Below, in pieces: positions 42,193 through 50,779 of a DNA stretch of 64,000 bases. The stretch is taken from NCBI GenBank assembly GCA_017961325.1, contig JAGCXM010000011.1, positions 98,572 through 162,571 of the forward strand, given 5' to 3'. Position 1 is the first letter of the stretch, and each line of letters begins with the position of its first letter. The position numbers and the translations under genes were made by a program. Below the pieces are notes generated by a model. That model was not told the DNA's origin, searched no databases, and was given only the letters and a program-made list of their open reading frames with translations. Source of the DNA: a bacterium. Lineage in GTDB: Bacteria > UBP6 > UBA1177.

Positions 42193-43809
42193 ATGGATCT
42201 CAAAAAACTGAAAAGAATCAGGGAGATAATCTCCGTTCTCGGAAAACACGGACTTGCGAAGTATCTTCCTCAGACCCTTTTTAAAAAATTCGGAATCGCA
42301 AAACCGGCGGAGGAAGGAGGTACAAGCGGAATTGAAAGGAACATCCGCGAGGCGTTCGAGGAACTCGGCACTACTTTCATAAAACTGGGTCAGATGATGT
42401 CGCTAAGAAGCGATATTATTCCCGCTTCGATGGCGGAAGAGTTCAAAAAACTGACAGATAACGTGAAACCCATTGATTTTTCTCAGATAAAACCGATCAT
42501 AGAAAATGAACTCTGCGTGAAAATAGAGGATGTTTTTTCGGAATTCGATGAAAATCCGATAGCCGCAGCCTCGATTTCGCAGGTATACGCCGCAACTTTG
42601 AAGGAGACGGATGAAAAAGTCGTCGTAAAAGTCAGAAAACCGGGGATCGCAGAGACGATCCGCGAGGACATGGGGCTTATTTTCACGTTAGCGCACTACA
42701 TAAACAAAACCGCATATTCGCAGAACATCGATTTCGAGGCAATTACAGAAGATTTTTTCCATACGATGAACACAGAGCTCGATTTTCTGATTGAAAAGTC
42801 TAACAATGAAAAATTCGTACAGAATTTCGGTTCGCCGAAGTGGGAATGGCTCAAGTTCCCGAAAATGTACGGCGAATACTGCACGAGCAGCGTTCTTGTC
42901 ATGGAACGGATCTTTGCACTCAAGCTTGACGATGTGATTAAACCGTCAAACGGCGGAGTTTTCGACCGCAAACTGATTGCGGAGCGCGGCGCGGAAGTTC
43001 TGATGAAGATGATTCTTGTTGACGGATTTTTTCACGCCGATCTTCACGAAGGCAATCTTTTTTTCAATGAAAACAACAATGTATCCATAATTGATACCGG
43101 AATGTGCGGCAGGCTCGACCAGTTCATGCGGAACAAACTGGCCGATATTTTCATCGCATTCGCTATAAAGGACTGGGATAAGGTCGCGAGAATCTGCCTT
43201 GAGCTCGGAAACGGCGAGAAAATCGCCGACAAGGAGCTTTTCGTCCGGGATGTCAGCCGGATTCTGCAGACTTTGCCCGAAAATCTTTCCGAAATCAATA
43301 CCGCCGAGGTGATAGGAAGAATTTCAGCGGTGATTTTCCGATACAAGCTGAAAATTCCGCGCGAACTGACGCAGCTTCTGCGGAGTTTTTCAATGATTGA
43401 AGGGCTTTGCAGAAAACTCGATCCCGATTTCGAGTTTATGAAGGTGGCAGGCAAACTTTCAAAAGAGGTTATGCTGCAGAAACTGACCCCCGACGGTATA
43501 GCCCGCGAGGCGATGTCGCTCATCGAAAAAACGGTCGATACCGCCCACACCCTTCCGACAACGCTTGCAAATATTTCGGAGAAGCTGGAAAACGGCACGA
43601 TTCAGCATCGGATTGTCGCGATTCTGAACGGTTCGGAGCGCAGATTCATCTCGAAAATGGTGACGAGACTGACTTCGGCGTTTTTGATTACCGGAACTTT
43701 GGTTGCAGGAGGTTTTCTCGAAGGGATTTTTTTCAAATTGGATGCCGGATTTTTCATATTTGCCCTGCTGCTTTTCATTTCGACATTCCTTAAAGGAAAA
43801 AATGAGTGA
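42193..43809 (+). CDS. AarF/UbiB/ABC1 family atypical kinase
   Basis: A 538-residue protein of the UbiB family. It has the family KxGQ motif (FIKLGQMMSLR near residue 65), the AAAS motif in IAAASISQVYAA near 119, VVVKVRKPG near 141, FFHADLHEGNLFF near 280 and IIDTGMCGRLD near 300; two membrane helices end the protein (about 492-535). UbiB members act in quinone synthesis or lipid handling at the membrane. The start is ATG 42193 with AAGGTGAAGG upstream. No ubiquinone or menaquinone genes are adjacent. Confidence 0.92.
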   Translation: MDLKKLKRIREIISVLGKHGLAKYLPQTLFKKFGIAKPAEEGGTSGIERNIREAFEELGTTFIKLGQMMSLRSDIIPASMAEEFKKLTDNVKPIDFSQIKPIIENELCVKIEDVFSEFDENPIAAASISQVYAATLKETDEKVVVKVRKPGIAETIREDMGLIFTLAHYINKTAYSQNIDFEAITEDFFHTMNTELDFLIEKSNNEKFVQNFGSPKWEWLKFPKMYGEYCTSSVLVMERIFALKLDDVIKPSNGGVFDRKLIAERGAEVLMKMILVDGFFHADLHEGNLFFNENNNVSIIDTGMCGRLDQFMRNKLADIFIAFAIKDWDKVARICLELGNGEKIADKELFVRDVSRILQTLPENLSEINTAEVIGRISAVIFRYKLKIPRELTQLLRSFSMIEGLCRKLDPDFEFMKVAGKLSKEVMLQKLTPDGIAREAMSLIEKTVDTAHTLPTTLANISEKLENGTIQHRIVAILNGSERRFISKMVTRLTSAFLITGTLVAGGFLEGIFFKLDAGFFIFALLLFISTFLKGKNE

Positions 43810-43866
43810 AAAATGTTGTGTGAAATTGGCATGTTAACTGTTTTTTTGCACTTTTTTTGGATTTAT

Positions 43867-43900
43867 TTCAATAAAAAAGGGCAGTTCATGTAACTAAATA
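43867..43900 (+). promoter_or_regulatory. Promoter-like element upstream of ECF sigma gene
   Basis: TTCAATAAAAA (43867-43877) and GTAACTAAATA (43890-43900) separated by 12 bases, 17 bases before the sigma gene. The same two words recur at 61676-61708 with an 11-base gap, upstream of a lipoprotein gene. Confidence 0.45.
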
Positions 43901-43917
43901 AGAGGATTTTTGCTGGC

Positions 43918-44484
43918 ATGGAAAATAAGAACTTGGCAGATCTCAGTGATGACGCTCTTATCGACCTTGCGGTTAAAGGCAGAAATCAGCAGGCGTGGAC
44001 GGCGCTCATAACGCGCTACTACGGAAAAGTCGCCACCACGGTTTGCAGGATTATGGGGAAAAACTCCGATTCTGAGGATGTTGTTCAGGAGGTTTTTATT
44101 AATATGGCGAAAGCGGCGAAAGATTTCAAGCACGAATCACTTTTTTCAACTTTTCTTTACAAAATCGCCGTAAATACGACTTACAGCTACATTCAACGCA
44201 GCATCAACAGGAAGGAAACTACTGAAAAACCTGAGTTTTTTCTCCGCATCGGCGACGGCAGAAACGGAACGGAATCTGCTGTTTTGAAACAGGAACGTGC
44301 CAGAATGCTGAATCTTGCAATGGAAAAGCTGACTCCGGAAAAACGTTTCGTTCTGACGCTTTACGAAGTTGAAGGAGTTCCGCTAAAAGAAATAGCCGCA
44401 ATATTGAAGCAGCCGCTGCAGACCGTCTGGTCGCGGATAAATCAGACGAAAAAAGAACTTTATGAGCAACTTAAAGGGATATGA
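43918..44484 (+). CDS. ECF-type RNA polymerase sigma factor
   Basis: A 188-residue sigma-70 family protein of the RpoE/ECF kind with region 2 (ALITRYYGKVATTVCRIMG, DSEDVVQEVFINMAKAAKDF) and region 4 (LTPEKRFVLTLYEVEGVPLKEIAAIL with the helix-turn-helix). Region 3 is absent, as in ECF factors. Its last codons overlap the anti-sigma gene by four bases (ATGA), and a lipoprotein follows, a standard cell-envelope stress unit. The ATG at 43918 has AAGAGG at 43900-43905, 12 bases upstream. Confidence 0.93.
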   Translation: MENKNLADLSDDALIDLAVKGRNQQAWTALITRYYGKVATTVCRIMGKNSDSEDVVQEVFINMAKAAKDFKHESLFSTFLYKIAVNTTYSYIQRSINRKETTEKPEFFLRIGDGRNGTESAVLKQERARMLNLAMEKLTPEKRFVLTLYEVEGVPLKEIAAILKQPLQTVWSRINQTKKELYEQLKGI

Positions 44485-45710
44485 AAAACTTGGAAAATCA
44501 CATAACGGTTGAAGAGGCGGTAGCTCTTGCCGACGGCAGATACTCGCTTCTTCCGCAGACAGAAGAACATCTTGCGCAGTGTCCGGAATGTTCGGCGATG
44601 ATAAGGGAAGTTTCCGACTGCAAGGAAATATTTGCCGTATCAATGGATTTTGTTCCGGAAACCGACCCGGCGAAAATTGCCGGAATCGCGGCGAAATCGT
44701 TTGAGTTTTTGCCTTTTGAAGAGGAAAACGAATCTGAAAAAGTTGAAAATCTCGACATCTTATCAATTTTTACCTCGTGGTTCAAACCTGTTTTTTCCTT
44801 TTCTCTGGCAGTTGTGCTGATAGTTGCGGCGGTTTTTGTTTTGAAACATGAAAAAACTGATGAAAACATTAAAAAAACTGTAGAAGCTGCCGAAGCGTCA
44901 GGTGTGGAGGCAGTTCCCGAAACCGTAGAAACGCCTGCGGAGGATTTTGTTCCGGGAGTTAAGAAAAGCGGCAGGAAGATAAAACTTGCGAAAGCAAAAA
45001 TATCAGTTGTTTCAGATACTTATTTTGAGAAAATAGAAAATGAAGATGTTTCGATGAAAAGCGGAAAAGCCAAATTTGATGTCGTTCAGGGCAACGATTT
45101 CAGAATTGATGTCGACGACAAATTTCTGGTCAGGGTTCTCGGTACATCGTTCACGCTCGACTATTCAGAAGGCAGACTTTCAGCCGAAGTTTTCAGCGGT
45201 TTAGTTGAAATTGTTGAAAAATCTAACGGCGCGGTAACGCAGCTTTCGCAGAACATGAATAAAACTTTTGAAGCGAAAACTCTTCCGAAAGAACCTGAAG
45301 GTGGTTTAAATCACAATAAAAATGCATTCAATAAAAAAGGCGGCTTTATGCCGGATCAGGAGAAATCGTTTCTGTTCAGGGGCAGGGCGGCTCTTGCCGG
45401 AGGAAAAACCGAAGCGGCGGAAAAACTTTTTATGATGGAAATCGAAAAGGGAAAAGAGGCCGACAAGGCGCTTTTCGAACTTGTTTCTATCCGCGAATCG
45501 AAAAAGGATTATGCCGGAATGTCGGAACTGGTAGGAAAATACGACCGGATCATGCGCGGCAGCAGGGTTTATAAAGAGGAACTCATGATAAAAGGCTGCG
45601 TTTCGCAGAAGAAATCGGGCAACAGGGAACTGCCTCTGTGCCGCGATTATCTCAAAGAGTTCCCGAGAAGTTTCCGCAGCCGTGAAATCAGGGAGATGAT
45701 TAATGAATAA
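44481..45710 (+). CDS. FecR-type transmembrane anti-sigma regulator
   Basis: A 409-residue regulator. A ZAS-like HLAQCPEC (His30, Cys34, Cys37) lies in the cytoplasmic N-terminus, one membrane helix at 103-122, then a periplasmic FecR domain (AKISVVSDTYFEKIENEDV to VRVLGTSFTLDYSEGRLSAEVFSGLVEI) and a helical repeat tail near 285-400. It should bind the sigma factor and release it on an envelope signal. Overlap with both neighbours (4 and 8 bases) points to one operon. Confidence 0.88.
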   Translation: MKNLENHITVEEAVALADGRYSLLPQTEEHLAQCPECSAMIREVSDCKEIFAVSMDFVPETDPAKIAGIAAKSFEFLPFEEENESEKVENLDILSIFTSWFKPVFSFSLAVVLIVAAVFVLKHEKTDENIKKTVEAAEASGVEAVPETVETPAEDFVPGVKKSGRKIKLAKAKISVVSDTYFEKIENEDVSMKSGKAKFDVVQGNDFRIDVDDKFLVRVLGTSFTLDYSEGRLSAEVFSGLVEIVEKSNGAVTQLSQNMNKTFEAKTLPKEPEGGLNHNKNAFNKKGGFMPDQEKSFLFRGRAALAGGKTEAAEKLFMMEIEKGKEADKALFELVSIRESKKDYAGMSELVGKYDRIMRGSRVYKEELMIKGCVSQKKSGNRELPLCRDYLKEFPRSFRSREIREMINE

Positions 45711-46506
45711 ACGGTTTTTATTAATTCTTTCAAGTCTTTTCATATTCATGTCGTGCAGTCAGTATATCGATTTGGGCGGTGACAAGAGTATGGCTTATGA
45801 TGCAGCTAATGAAGATACGGAATGGGACACCGATTCTGAAGCTTACGACAGCGCGGACAAAAGTGATACCGGTTATGATTACGGTGACAATGGCGATTCG
45901 GACGCCGGCTCTGAATCGTATGATGAAGGCAGTGCGGATTCAGGTGACAATAATGGTGCTTCTTATGAAGAAAACGACTCGTGTGAGGAAGCTGACGACA
46001 GCGATTATTCCGAAAGTGCAGACACGGATTTTGACAACTCAGACACGGGTTTTGACAACTCAGACACGGATTCGGACGACAGCGGTGACGAAACGGATAG
46101 CGGATCCGGTGAGGACGGCATTTTCCCCGAAGATTTTTCGAATGAAGAGTGCGACTGCGGTGACGAACCCGGCTACCATCCGATTTGCTGCGACGGCAAG
46201 ACTCTTGTTTTCAATGCCTGCTTTGCAAACTGCTACGCTGTGAATTCAAACGGTCGGATCTGCGCTTTTTATGAAATCGGTCTTTGTTCCGATGAAACGG
46301 ATGATTCCGAAACGGACGATTCGGAAGATGACGGTGAGCAGCCTGACAGTGACGAAGATTCTTCTGAAATTTCCAATGAATGCGGATGTTATCCCGATGA
46401 AAGGCCGGAATTGTTTGCCTGCATGCAAGACGATAACGTTACTTTTTTTATGAGTTCCTGTCTCGCGGAATGTCACTGTGACGACCCCAAAAAAGTCATT
46501 GAATAA
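45703..46506 (+). CDS. Asp/Ser-rich lipoprotein with Cys-rich (Kazal-like) segments, ECF operon member
   Basis: A 267-residue lipoprotein (lipobox FMSCS, Cys about 18) made mostly of Asp, Ser, Gly and Glu repeats. Near the middle is ECDCGDEPGYHPICCDGKTLVFNACFANC and at the end NECGCYPDERPELFACMQ...SSCLAEC, both resembling Kazal-type inhibitor patterns. It overlaps the anti-sigma gene. It is a candidate output or input of the sigma system, for example a surface sensor or protease inhibitor. Cys modules are Kazal-like in spacing only. Confidence 0.8.
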   Translation: MNKRFLLILSSLFIFMSCSQYIDLGGDKSMAYDAANEDTEWDTDSEAYDSADKSDTGYDYGDNGDSDAGSESYDEGSADSGDNNGASYEENDSCEEADDSDYSESADTDFDNSDTGFDNSDTDSDDSGDETDSGSGEDGIFPEDFSNEECDCGDEPGYHPICCDGKTLVFNACFANCYAVNSNGRICAFYEIGLCSDETDDSETDDSEDDGEQPDSDEDSSEISNECGCYPDERPELFACMQDDNVTFFMSSCLAECHCDDPKKVIE

Positions 46507-46535
46507 TAAAAAAGTGAAAATTTGTTAAAAAAATC

Positions 46536-46563
46536 TTGACTTTTAAAACTTTTTGTGTATTGT
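46536..46563 (+). promoter_or_regulatory. Promoter for tRNA-tuf cluster
   Basis: TTGACT (46536-46541) and TATTGT (46558-46563), spacer 16, followed by a GC-rich CCCCCTGC discriminator typical of stringently controlled stable-RNA promoters, 37 bases before the first tRNA. Confidence 0.6.
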
Positions 46564-46600
46564 CCCCCTGCTTTAATGCTGTTTGAAACTTGAGCATAAT

Positions 46601-46676
46601 GCTAGCGTAGCTCAATTGGCAGAGCTCCCGACTTGTAATCGGAAGGTTGCGGGTTCAAGTCCCATCGCTAGCTCCA
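46601..46676 (+). tRNA. tRNA-Thr (anticodon TGT)
   Basis: Seven-base acceptor stem GCTAGCG with CGCTAGC, anticodon loop CTTGTAA, T-loop TTCAAGT, encoded CCA. First of four tRNA genes before tuf. Confidence 0.95.
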
Positions 46677-46685
46677 CTTTTTTCC

Positions 46686-46770
46686 GGAGGGGTTCCCGAG
46701 CGGTCAAAGGGATCAGACTGTAAATCTGCCGCCGATGGCTTCGGAGGTTCGAATCCTCCCCCCTCCACCA
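46686..46770 (+). tRNA. tRNA-Tyr (anticodon GTA)
   Basis: A class II tRNA with a long variable arm (GCCGATGGCTTCGG region); anticodon loop CTGTAAA, T-loop TTCGAAT, acceptor GGAGGGG with CCCCTCC, encoded ACCA. Confidence 0.95.
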
Positions 46771-46777
46771 CTTTTGA

Positions 46778-46854
46778 GCGGGAATAGCTCAGCTGGCTAG
46801 AGCATTAGCCTTCCAAGCTAAGGGTCGCGGGTTCGAATCCCGTTTCCCGCTCCA
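46778..46854 (+). tRNA. tRNA-Gly (anticodon TCC)
   Basis: Acceptor GCGGGAA with TTCCCGC, anticodon loop CTTCCAA, T-loop TTCGAAT, encoded CCA. Part of the tRNA group before tuf. Confidence 0.95.
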
Positions 46855-46868
46855 TTTTTTTCTGGAGT

Positions 46869-46945
46869 GCCCTCATAGCTCAGACGGTTAGAGTGCATCC
46901 TTGGTAAGGATGAGGTCATCGGTTCGATTCCGATTGAGGGCTCCA
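46869..46945 (+). tRNA. tRNA-Thr (anticodon GGT)
   Basis: Acceptor GCCCTCA with TGAGGGC, anticodon loop CTTGGTA, T-loop TTCGATT, encoded CCA. The order Thr, Tyr, Gly, Thr, tuf matches that of Escherichia coli. Confidence 0.95.
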
Positions 46946-46952
46946 CTGAGGT

Positions 46953-47016
46953 TTGAGGTCAGGCGATGAACCTTTGGCGCAATATTGAGGTCAGATGATA
47001 AACCTTTGGCGCAATA
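46953..47016 (+). repeat. Tandem 32-base repeat in tuf leader
   Basis: Two abutting 32-base copies (46953-46984, 46985-47016) beginning TTGAGGTCAG and ending AACCTTTGGCGCAATA, differing at three bases. They lie between the last tRNA and tuf. Confidence 0.85.
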
Positions 47017-47044
47017 AAGAATAACTTTTTAAAAGGAGGAGAAA

Positions 47045-48238
47045 ATGGCAAAAGCGAAATTTGAAAGAAGCAAACCGCATGTAAACATCGGTACGATAGG
47101 TCACGTAGACCACGGCAAAACGACGTTGACGGCAGCAATCACGAAAACTCTTGCAGCTGTAGGCGGCGCAGAGTTCGTAAGCTATGACAACATCGATAAG
47201 GCACCGGAAGAGAAGGCAAGAGGCATCACGATCGCAACGGCACACGTTGAGTATCAGACTGAAAAACGCCACTATGCACACGTTGACTGCCCGGGCCACG
47301 CAGACTACGTTAAAAACATGATCACCGGTGCAGCACAGATGGACGGTGCGATCCTCGTAGTAAGTGCAGCAGACGGTCCAATGCCGCAGACAAGAGAGCA
47401 CATCCTTCTCAGCCGTCAGGTCGGCGTTCCTTACATGGTTGTATTCCTTAATAAAGTAGATATGGTTGACGATCCTGAACTTATCGAGCTCGTTGAAATG
47501 GAAATCAGAGAGCTTCTGAGCAAATACGAGTTCCCTGGCGACGAGATTCCTATAATCAAAGGAAGCGCACTCAACGCGCTCAACTCGGATGATCCGAACG
47601 GTCCTGACTGCCAGTGCATCCACGAGCTTATGAAAGCGATCGACGATTATATTCCGGATCCTCAGAGAGACATCGACAAACCGTTCCTTATGCCGATCGA
47701 AGACGTATTCAGCATCAGCGGTCGTGGAACAGTTGTAACCGGAAGAATCGAACGCGGCGTAATCAAAGTCAGCGACAAGGTTCAGATAGTAGGTATCAAA
47801 CCGACACAGGAAACCACAGTTACCGGCGTTGAGATGTTCAGAAAGCTCCTTGATCAGGGCGAAGCCGGTGACAATGTAGGCTGCCTGCTCAGAGGTACGA
47901 AGAAAGACGAAGTAGAAAGAGGTCAGGTTCTCGCGAAACCGGGAAGCATCACTCCTCACACGAAGTTCATGGGCGAGTGCTACGTTCTTACGAAGGATGA
48001 AGGCGGACGTCACACTCCGTTCTTCAACGGATACAGACCTCAGTTCTTCTTCAGAACGACGGACGTTACCGGAACACTTGAGCTTCCGGAAGACATAAAA
48101 ATGGTAATGCCTGGTGACAACGTAACGATATCTGTAAACCTTATAGTTCCGATCGCTATGGACGAAGGTCTCCGTTTCGCAATCAGAGAAGGCGGCAGAA
48201 CGGTAGGTGCTGGTGTCGTTTCCAAAATAATTGAATAG
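47045..48238 (+). CDS. tuf: Elongation factor Tu
   Basis: A 397-residue EF-Tu, GTP-dependent carrier of aminoacyl-tRNA. It has [10 protein letters not shown] near residue 20, [12 protein letters not shown] (switch I), DCPGHADYV (G3) and NKVDMVDD (G4), and the [13 protein letters not shown] strand of domain 2. AAAAGGAGGAG precedes the ATG. Single copy in the window, in the conserved tRNA-tuf-rpmG-secE-nusG order. Confidence 0.98.
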   Translation: MAKAKFERSKPHVNIGTIGHVDHGKTTLTAAITKTLAAVGGAEFVSYDNIDKAPEEKARGITIATAHVEYQTEKRHYAHVDCPGHADYVKNMITGAAQMDGAILVVSAADGPMPQTREHILLSRQVGVPYMVVFLNKVDMVDDPELIELVEMEIRELLSKYEFPGDEIPIIKGSALNALNSDDPNGPDCQCIHELMKAIDDYIPDPQRDIDKPFLMPIEDVFSISGRGTVVTGRIERGVIKVSDKVQIVGIKPTQETTVTGVEMFRKLLDQGEAGDNVGCLLRGTKKDEVERGQVLAKPGSITPHTKFMGECYVLTKDEGGRHTPFFNGYRPQFFFRTTDVTGTLELPEDIKMVMPGDNVTISVNLIVPIAMDEGLRFAIREGGRTVGAGVVSKIIE

Positions 48239-48251
48239 TTTGGAGTAAAAA

Positions 48252-48428
48252 ATGGGTTCTAAGAAAAAAGTCGGCGCAAGAGTTAAAATCGCTCTTTGTT
48301 GTTCTGAGTGCAAAAGAAAAAATTACACGACTATGAAGAACAAAAAGAACACGGCCGATAAAATGGAAATCAAAAAGTACTGCCCATATGACAAAAAACA
48401 TACTGTGCATAAAGAGGTAAAGATTTAA
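48252..48428 (+). CDS. rpmG: Ribosomal protein L33
   Basis: A 58-residue protein ([19 protein letters not shown]...) with the L33 [14 protein letters not shown] core and final [18 protein letters not shown]. Cys at the first pair (CSEC) is kept; the second pair has a single Cys, so zinc binding is uncertain. TTTGGAG precedes the ATG. It lies between tuf and tRNA-Trp as in many bacteria. Confidence 0.95.
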   Translation: MGSKKKVGARVKIALCCSECKRKNYTTMKNKKNTADKMEIKKYCPYDKKHTVHKEVKI

Positions 48429-48442
48429 GATAGTCGTGAGGC

Positions 48443-48518
48443 AGGTCAGTAGTTCAATTGGTAGAGCATCGGTCTCCAAAACCGGGGGTTGCGGGTTCGA
48501 TTCCTGCCTGGCCTGCCA
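48443..48518 (+). tRNA. tRNA-Trp (anticodon CCA)
   Basis: Acceptor AGGTCAG with CTGGCCT, D-arm GTTCAATTGGTAGAGC, anticodon loop CTCCAAA, T-loop TTCGATT and encoded GCCA. It follows rpmG and precedes secE. Confidence 0.95.
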
Positions 48519-48536
48519 TTTTTGATTGAGGTTCGT

Positions 48537-48920
48537 ATGAAAAACGGAAAGATAGTCCTTGGTCTTTATACAGTTTTTTTCCTTGTTCTGATGTATTTCA
48601 TGACTCAGGCGGCGGATGCTTTGCTCGGAATCAGGGCAATCGATGTCGCTGATGTGAAACTTCTCTCGGTTCTGCCGGTTAAAAATCTTGTCGGTTTTAT
48701 CCTTGCAGCCGGAATAACCTTTTATTTCTGGAAAGGCAAAAAGGGTTTCTATCTTGCAGAGTTGAATAAAGCCATCGACGAACTTAGAAAAGTCGTTACT
48801 CCAACAAAGGAAGAGACGAAAGTTACGACGATTTCAGTTTTTGTTTTTGTCGGCATCATGCTCGTCGTATTCGTGGTTTTTGATCTTATTTGGTCAAATC
48901 TTTCCAGATTGATTTACTGA
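48537..48920 (+). CDS. secE: Preprotein translocase subunit SecE
   Basis: A 127-residue membrane protein. Two hydrophobic helices (about 7-28 and 50-65) precede the conserved ELRKVVTPTKEETKVTT amphipathic segment and the last helix (VFVFVGIMLVVFVVFDLIW), making a three-helix form like that of Escherichia coli rather than the short one-helix SecE. ATG 48537 follows TTGAGGTTCGT; a frame from 48489 overlaps tRNA-Trp. nusG follows 15 bases later. Confidence 0.93.
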   Translation: MKNGKIVLGLYTVFFLVLMYFMTQAADALLGIRAIDVADVKLLSVLPVKNLVGFILAAGITFYFWKGKKGFYLAELNKAIDELRKVVTPTKEETKVTTISVFVFVGIMLVVFVVFDLIWSNLSRLIY

Positions 48921-48935
48921 TAATCGGCGGTTTTT

Positions 48936-49505
48936 ATGAAGTGGTATATTCTTAGCACCAAAGCCGGTGATGAACAAAAGTTGAAGCTTGCAATCGAGCG
49001 GTTGATTGCCGAAAAAGAGATGCAGGATTCTTTCGGTGAAATTCTTATTCCCGAAGTCGAAAGGGAAGAAAAGAAAGACGGCAAGTTGAAAATTGTTAAG
49101 AAGAATTTTTACCCGGGCTATCTTTTCATTCAGATGAATTTTTCCGAAGAGGCGCTTCTTCTTGTCAAATCGGTTCCGTTCTCAAGAAAACCGTTGTTTG
49201 TAGGCGAAATGAAGAGATATCAGGGCCTGAAACAGAAAGGTTGGATCGTTCCGCAGTCGGTTCCGGAATCCGAGATTCAGAATATGAAGAAAAGACTCGA
49301 GGAAGGGGCGATTTCCGGTTCCACTTCAACCATGTATGAAAAAGGCGAAACCATTCTTATCAAGGACGGTCCTTTTGCAGGTTTCAAAGCCCTCATCGAC
49401 GATGTAAAGGAAGGAAAGGAAAAATTAGAAGTTTTGGTTAATATTTTTGGGCGTTCTACACCCGTCGAGCTTAACTTCTCGCAGGTTGAGAAGGTTGAGG
49501 ATTAA
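48936..49505 (+). CDS. nusG: Transcription antitermination factor NusG
   Basis: A 189-residue NusG. N-terminal domain starts KWYILSTKAGDEQKLK with FYPGYLFIQM near residue 64; C-terminal KOW domain is KGETILIKDGPFAGFKALIDDV followed by VNIFGRSTPVELNFSQVEKV. It couples RNA polymerase to Rho and ribosomes. Weak ribosome site CGGCGG before ATG. Followed by rplK. Confidence 0.97.
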   Translation: MKWYILSTKAGDEQKLKLAIERLIAEKEMQDSFGEILIPEVEREEKKDGKLKIVKKNFYPGYLFIQMNFSEEALLLVKSVPFSRKPLFVGEMKRYQGLKQKGWIVPQSVPESEIQNMKKRLEEGAISGSTSTMYEKGETILIKDGPFAGFKALIDDVKEGKEKLEVLVNIFGRSTPVELNFSQVEKVED

Positions 49506-49526
49506 CATTTTTAAGAGGAGTGAATT

Positions 49527-49949
49527 ATGGCTAAGAAAGTAGTCGCAAACGTAAAGTTGCAGATTCCTGCAGCCGCAGCGAATCCGGCTCCTCCCGTTGG
49601 TCCTGCACTCGGACAGCACGGCGTAAACATCATGGAGTTCTGCAAGGCGTTCAACGCAAGAACACAGGAACAGAAAGGTTATGTAATTCCTGTCGTTATT
49701 ACGATTTTCGCTGACAGATCCTTCACGTTTATCACAAAGACTCCGCCTGCTTCCCAGTTGCTTATGAAAGCATTAGACAAGAGTAAAGGATCCGGGGAGC
49801 CCAACAAAAAGAAAATCGGTTCTTTGACAATGGATCAGATCGCTGAGATCGCAAAGATGAAACTTGTCGACCTCAACACGACAGATCTTGAAGCTGCAAA
49901 ACAAATTATTATCGGAACTGCCCGCAGCATGGGCATCACCGTAGAGTAA
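49527..49949 (+). CDS. rplK: Ribosomal protein L11
   Basis: A 140-residue L11: [39 protein letters not shown] at the start, then [22 protein letters not shown] and the C-terminal RNA-binding domain ending [18 protein letters not shown] precedes the ATG. Standard L11-L1-L10-L12-rpoBC order. Confidence 0.98.
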   Translation: MAKKVVANVKLQIPAAAANPAPPVGPALGQHGVNIMEFCKAFNARTQEQKGYVIPVVITIFADRSFTFITKTPPASQLLMKALDKSKGSGEPNKKKIGSLTMDQIAEIAKMKLVDLNTTDLEAAKQIIIGTARSMGITVE

Positions 49950-49959
49950 GGAGGGTAAA

Positions 49960-50667
49960 ATGGCAGCTTGTGGAAAAAGACTCGCAGATGCAGCTAAAAA
50001 TTTTGACAGAAACGTTAAGTATTCCGTTCAGGAAGCAGTAACGATTCTTCAGAAAAGCGCATCCAAAAAATTTGATGAGACGGTTGAACTTGCAGTTAAC
50101 CTCGGTATTAACGCAAAGAAATCGGATCAGATGGTTAGAGGTGCTACCGTATTCCCTCACGGTGTCGGCAAAGTCGTAAAAGTCTGTGCCATCGTCCCCG
50201 CTGACATGGTTGAGCAGGCTAAGAACGCCGGTGCTGATTTCTACGGCAGCGAAGAGCTTATCGACAAAATCATGCAGGAAGAATGGACCGATTTCGACAA
50301 ACTGGTTACGATTCCGGCAATGATGGGCAAAATCGGTAAACTCGGTAAGGTTCTCGGAAGAAAAGGTTTGATGCCGAACCCGAAACTCGGAACGGTAAAC
50401 AATGACATTACCGCGGCGATCAAACTTGTAAAGGCCGGTCGTGTTGAATTTAAAGTCAACAAAGCCGGTGTCCTTTGCTGCATGGTCGGCAAACTCAGCT
50501 TCGGTCCTGATAAAATCTACGACAATGTCGTTGAATTTATCAAAGACCTTCAGAAGCTTAAACCGGCAACGGCAAAAGGCGCATTCATCAAGAAAGTCAC
50601 GATTTCCTGCACGATGGGACCCGGACTCAAACTTGATGAATCAGTTCTCGTTAGTGAGGCTAAGTAG
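49960..50667 (+). CDS. rplA: Ribosomal protein L1
   Basis: A 235-residue L1: KSASKKFDETVELAVNLGINAKKSDQMVRGATVFPHGVGK near 30-70, then MPNPKLGTVNNDI and IKKVTISCTMGPGLKLD. L1 usually represses translation of rplK-rplA mRNA, a known family property, but no operator copy is analysed here. AAGGAGG precedes the ATG. A 112-base gap containing the L10 leader follows. Confidence 0.98.
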   Translation: MAACGKRLADAAKNFDRNVKYSVQEAVTILQKSASKKFDETVELAVNLGINAKKSDQMVRGATVFPHGVGKVVKVCAIVPADMVEQAKNAGADFYGSEELIDKIMQEEWTDFDKLVTIPAMMGKIGKLGKVLGRKGLMPNPKLGTVNNDITAAIKLVKAGRVEFKVNKAGVLCCMVGKLSFGPDKIYDNVVEFIKDLQKLKPATAKGAFIKKVTISCTMGPGLKLDESVLVSEAK

Positions 50668-50682
50668 TTTTTTAATAATCGT

Positions 50683-50758
50683 TTCTGGTCGTAGAAGTCG
50701 GGTGCCTGAGGGCTTAATTTCCTGTCTGAGACCTGTCATTGTTCTTCGATGACCAGAA
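50683..50758 (+). ncRNA. Ribosomal protein L10 leader
   Basis: TTCTGGTC (50683-50690) pairs perfectly with GACCAGAA (50751-50758), closing a structured leader with internal GCCTGAGGGCTTAAT and CTGTCTGAGACCTG segments, directly upstream of rplJ. This is the position and form of the L10(L12)4-binding autoregulatory leader. Confidence 0.8.
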
Positions 50759-50779
50759 GTAAATTGATGGAGTTGCTTA

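Noticed and set aside
46991..48313. A 440-codon minus-strand frame opposite tuf
   Set aside because: Shadow of tuf codon bias; it runs into the tuf leader and rpmG and encodes a Cys/Tyr/Arg-rich nonsense sequence.
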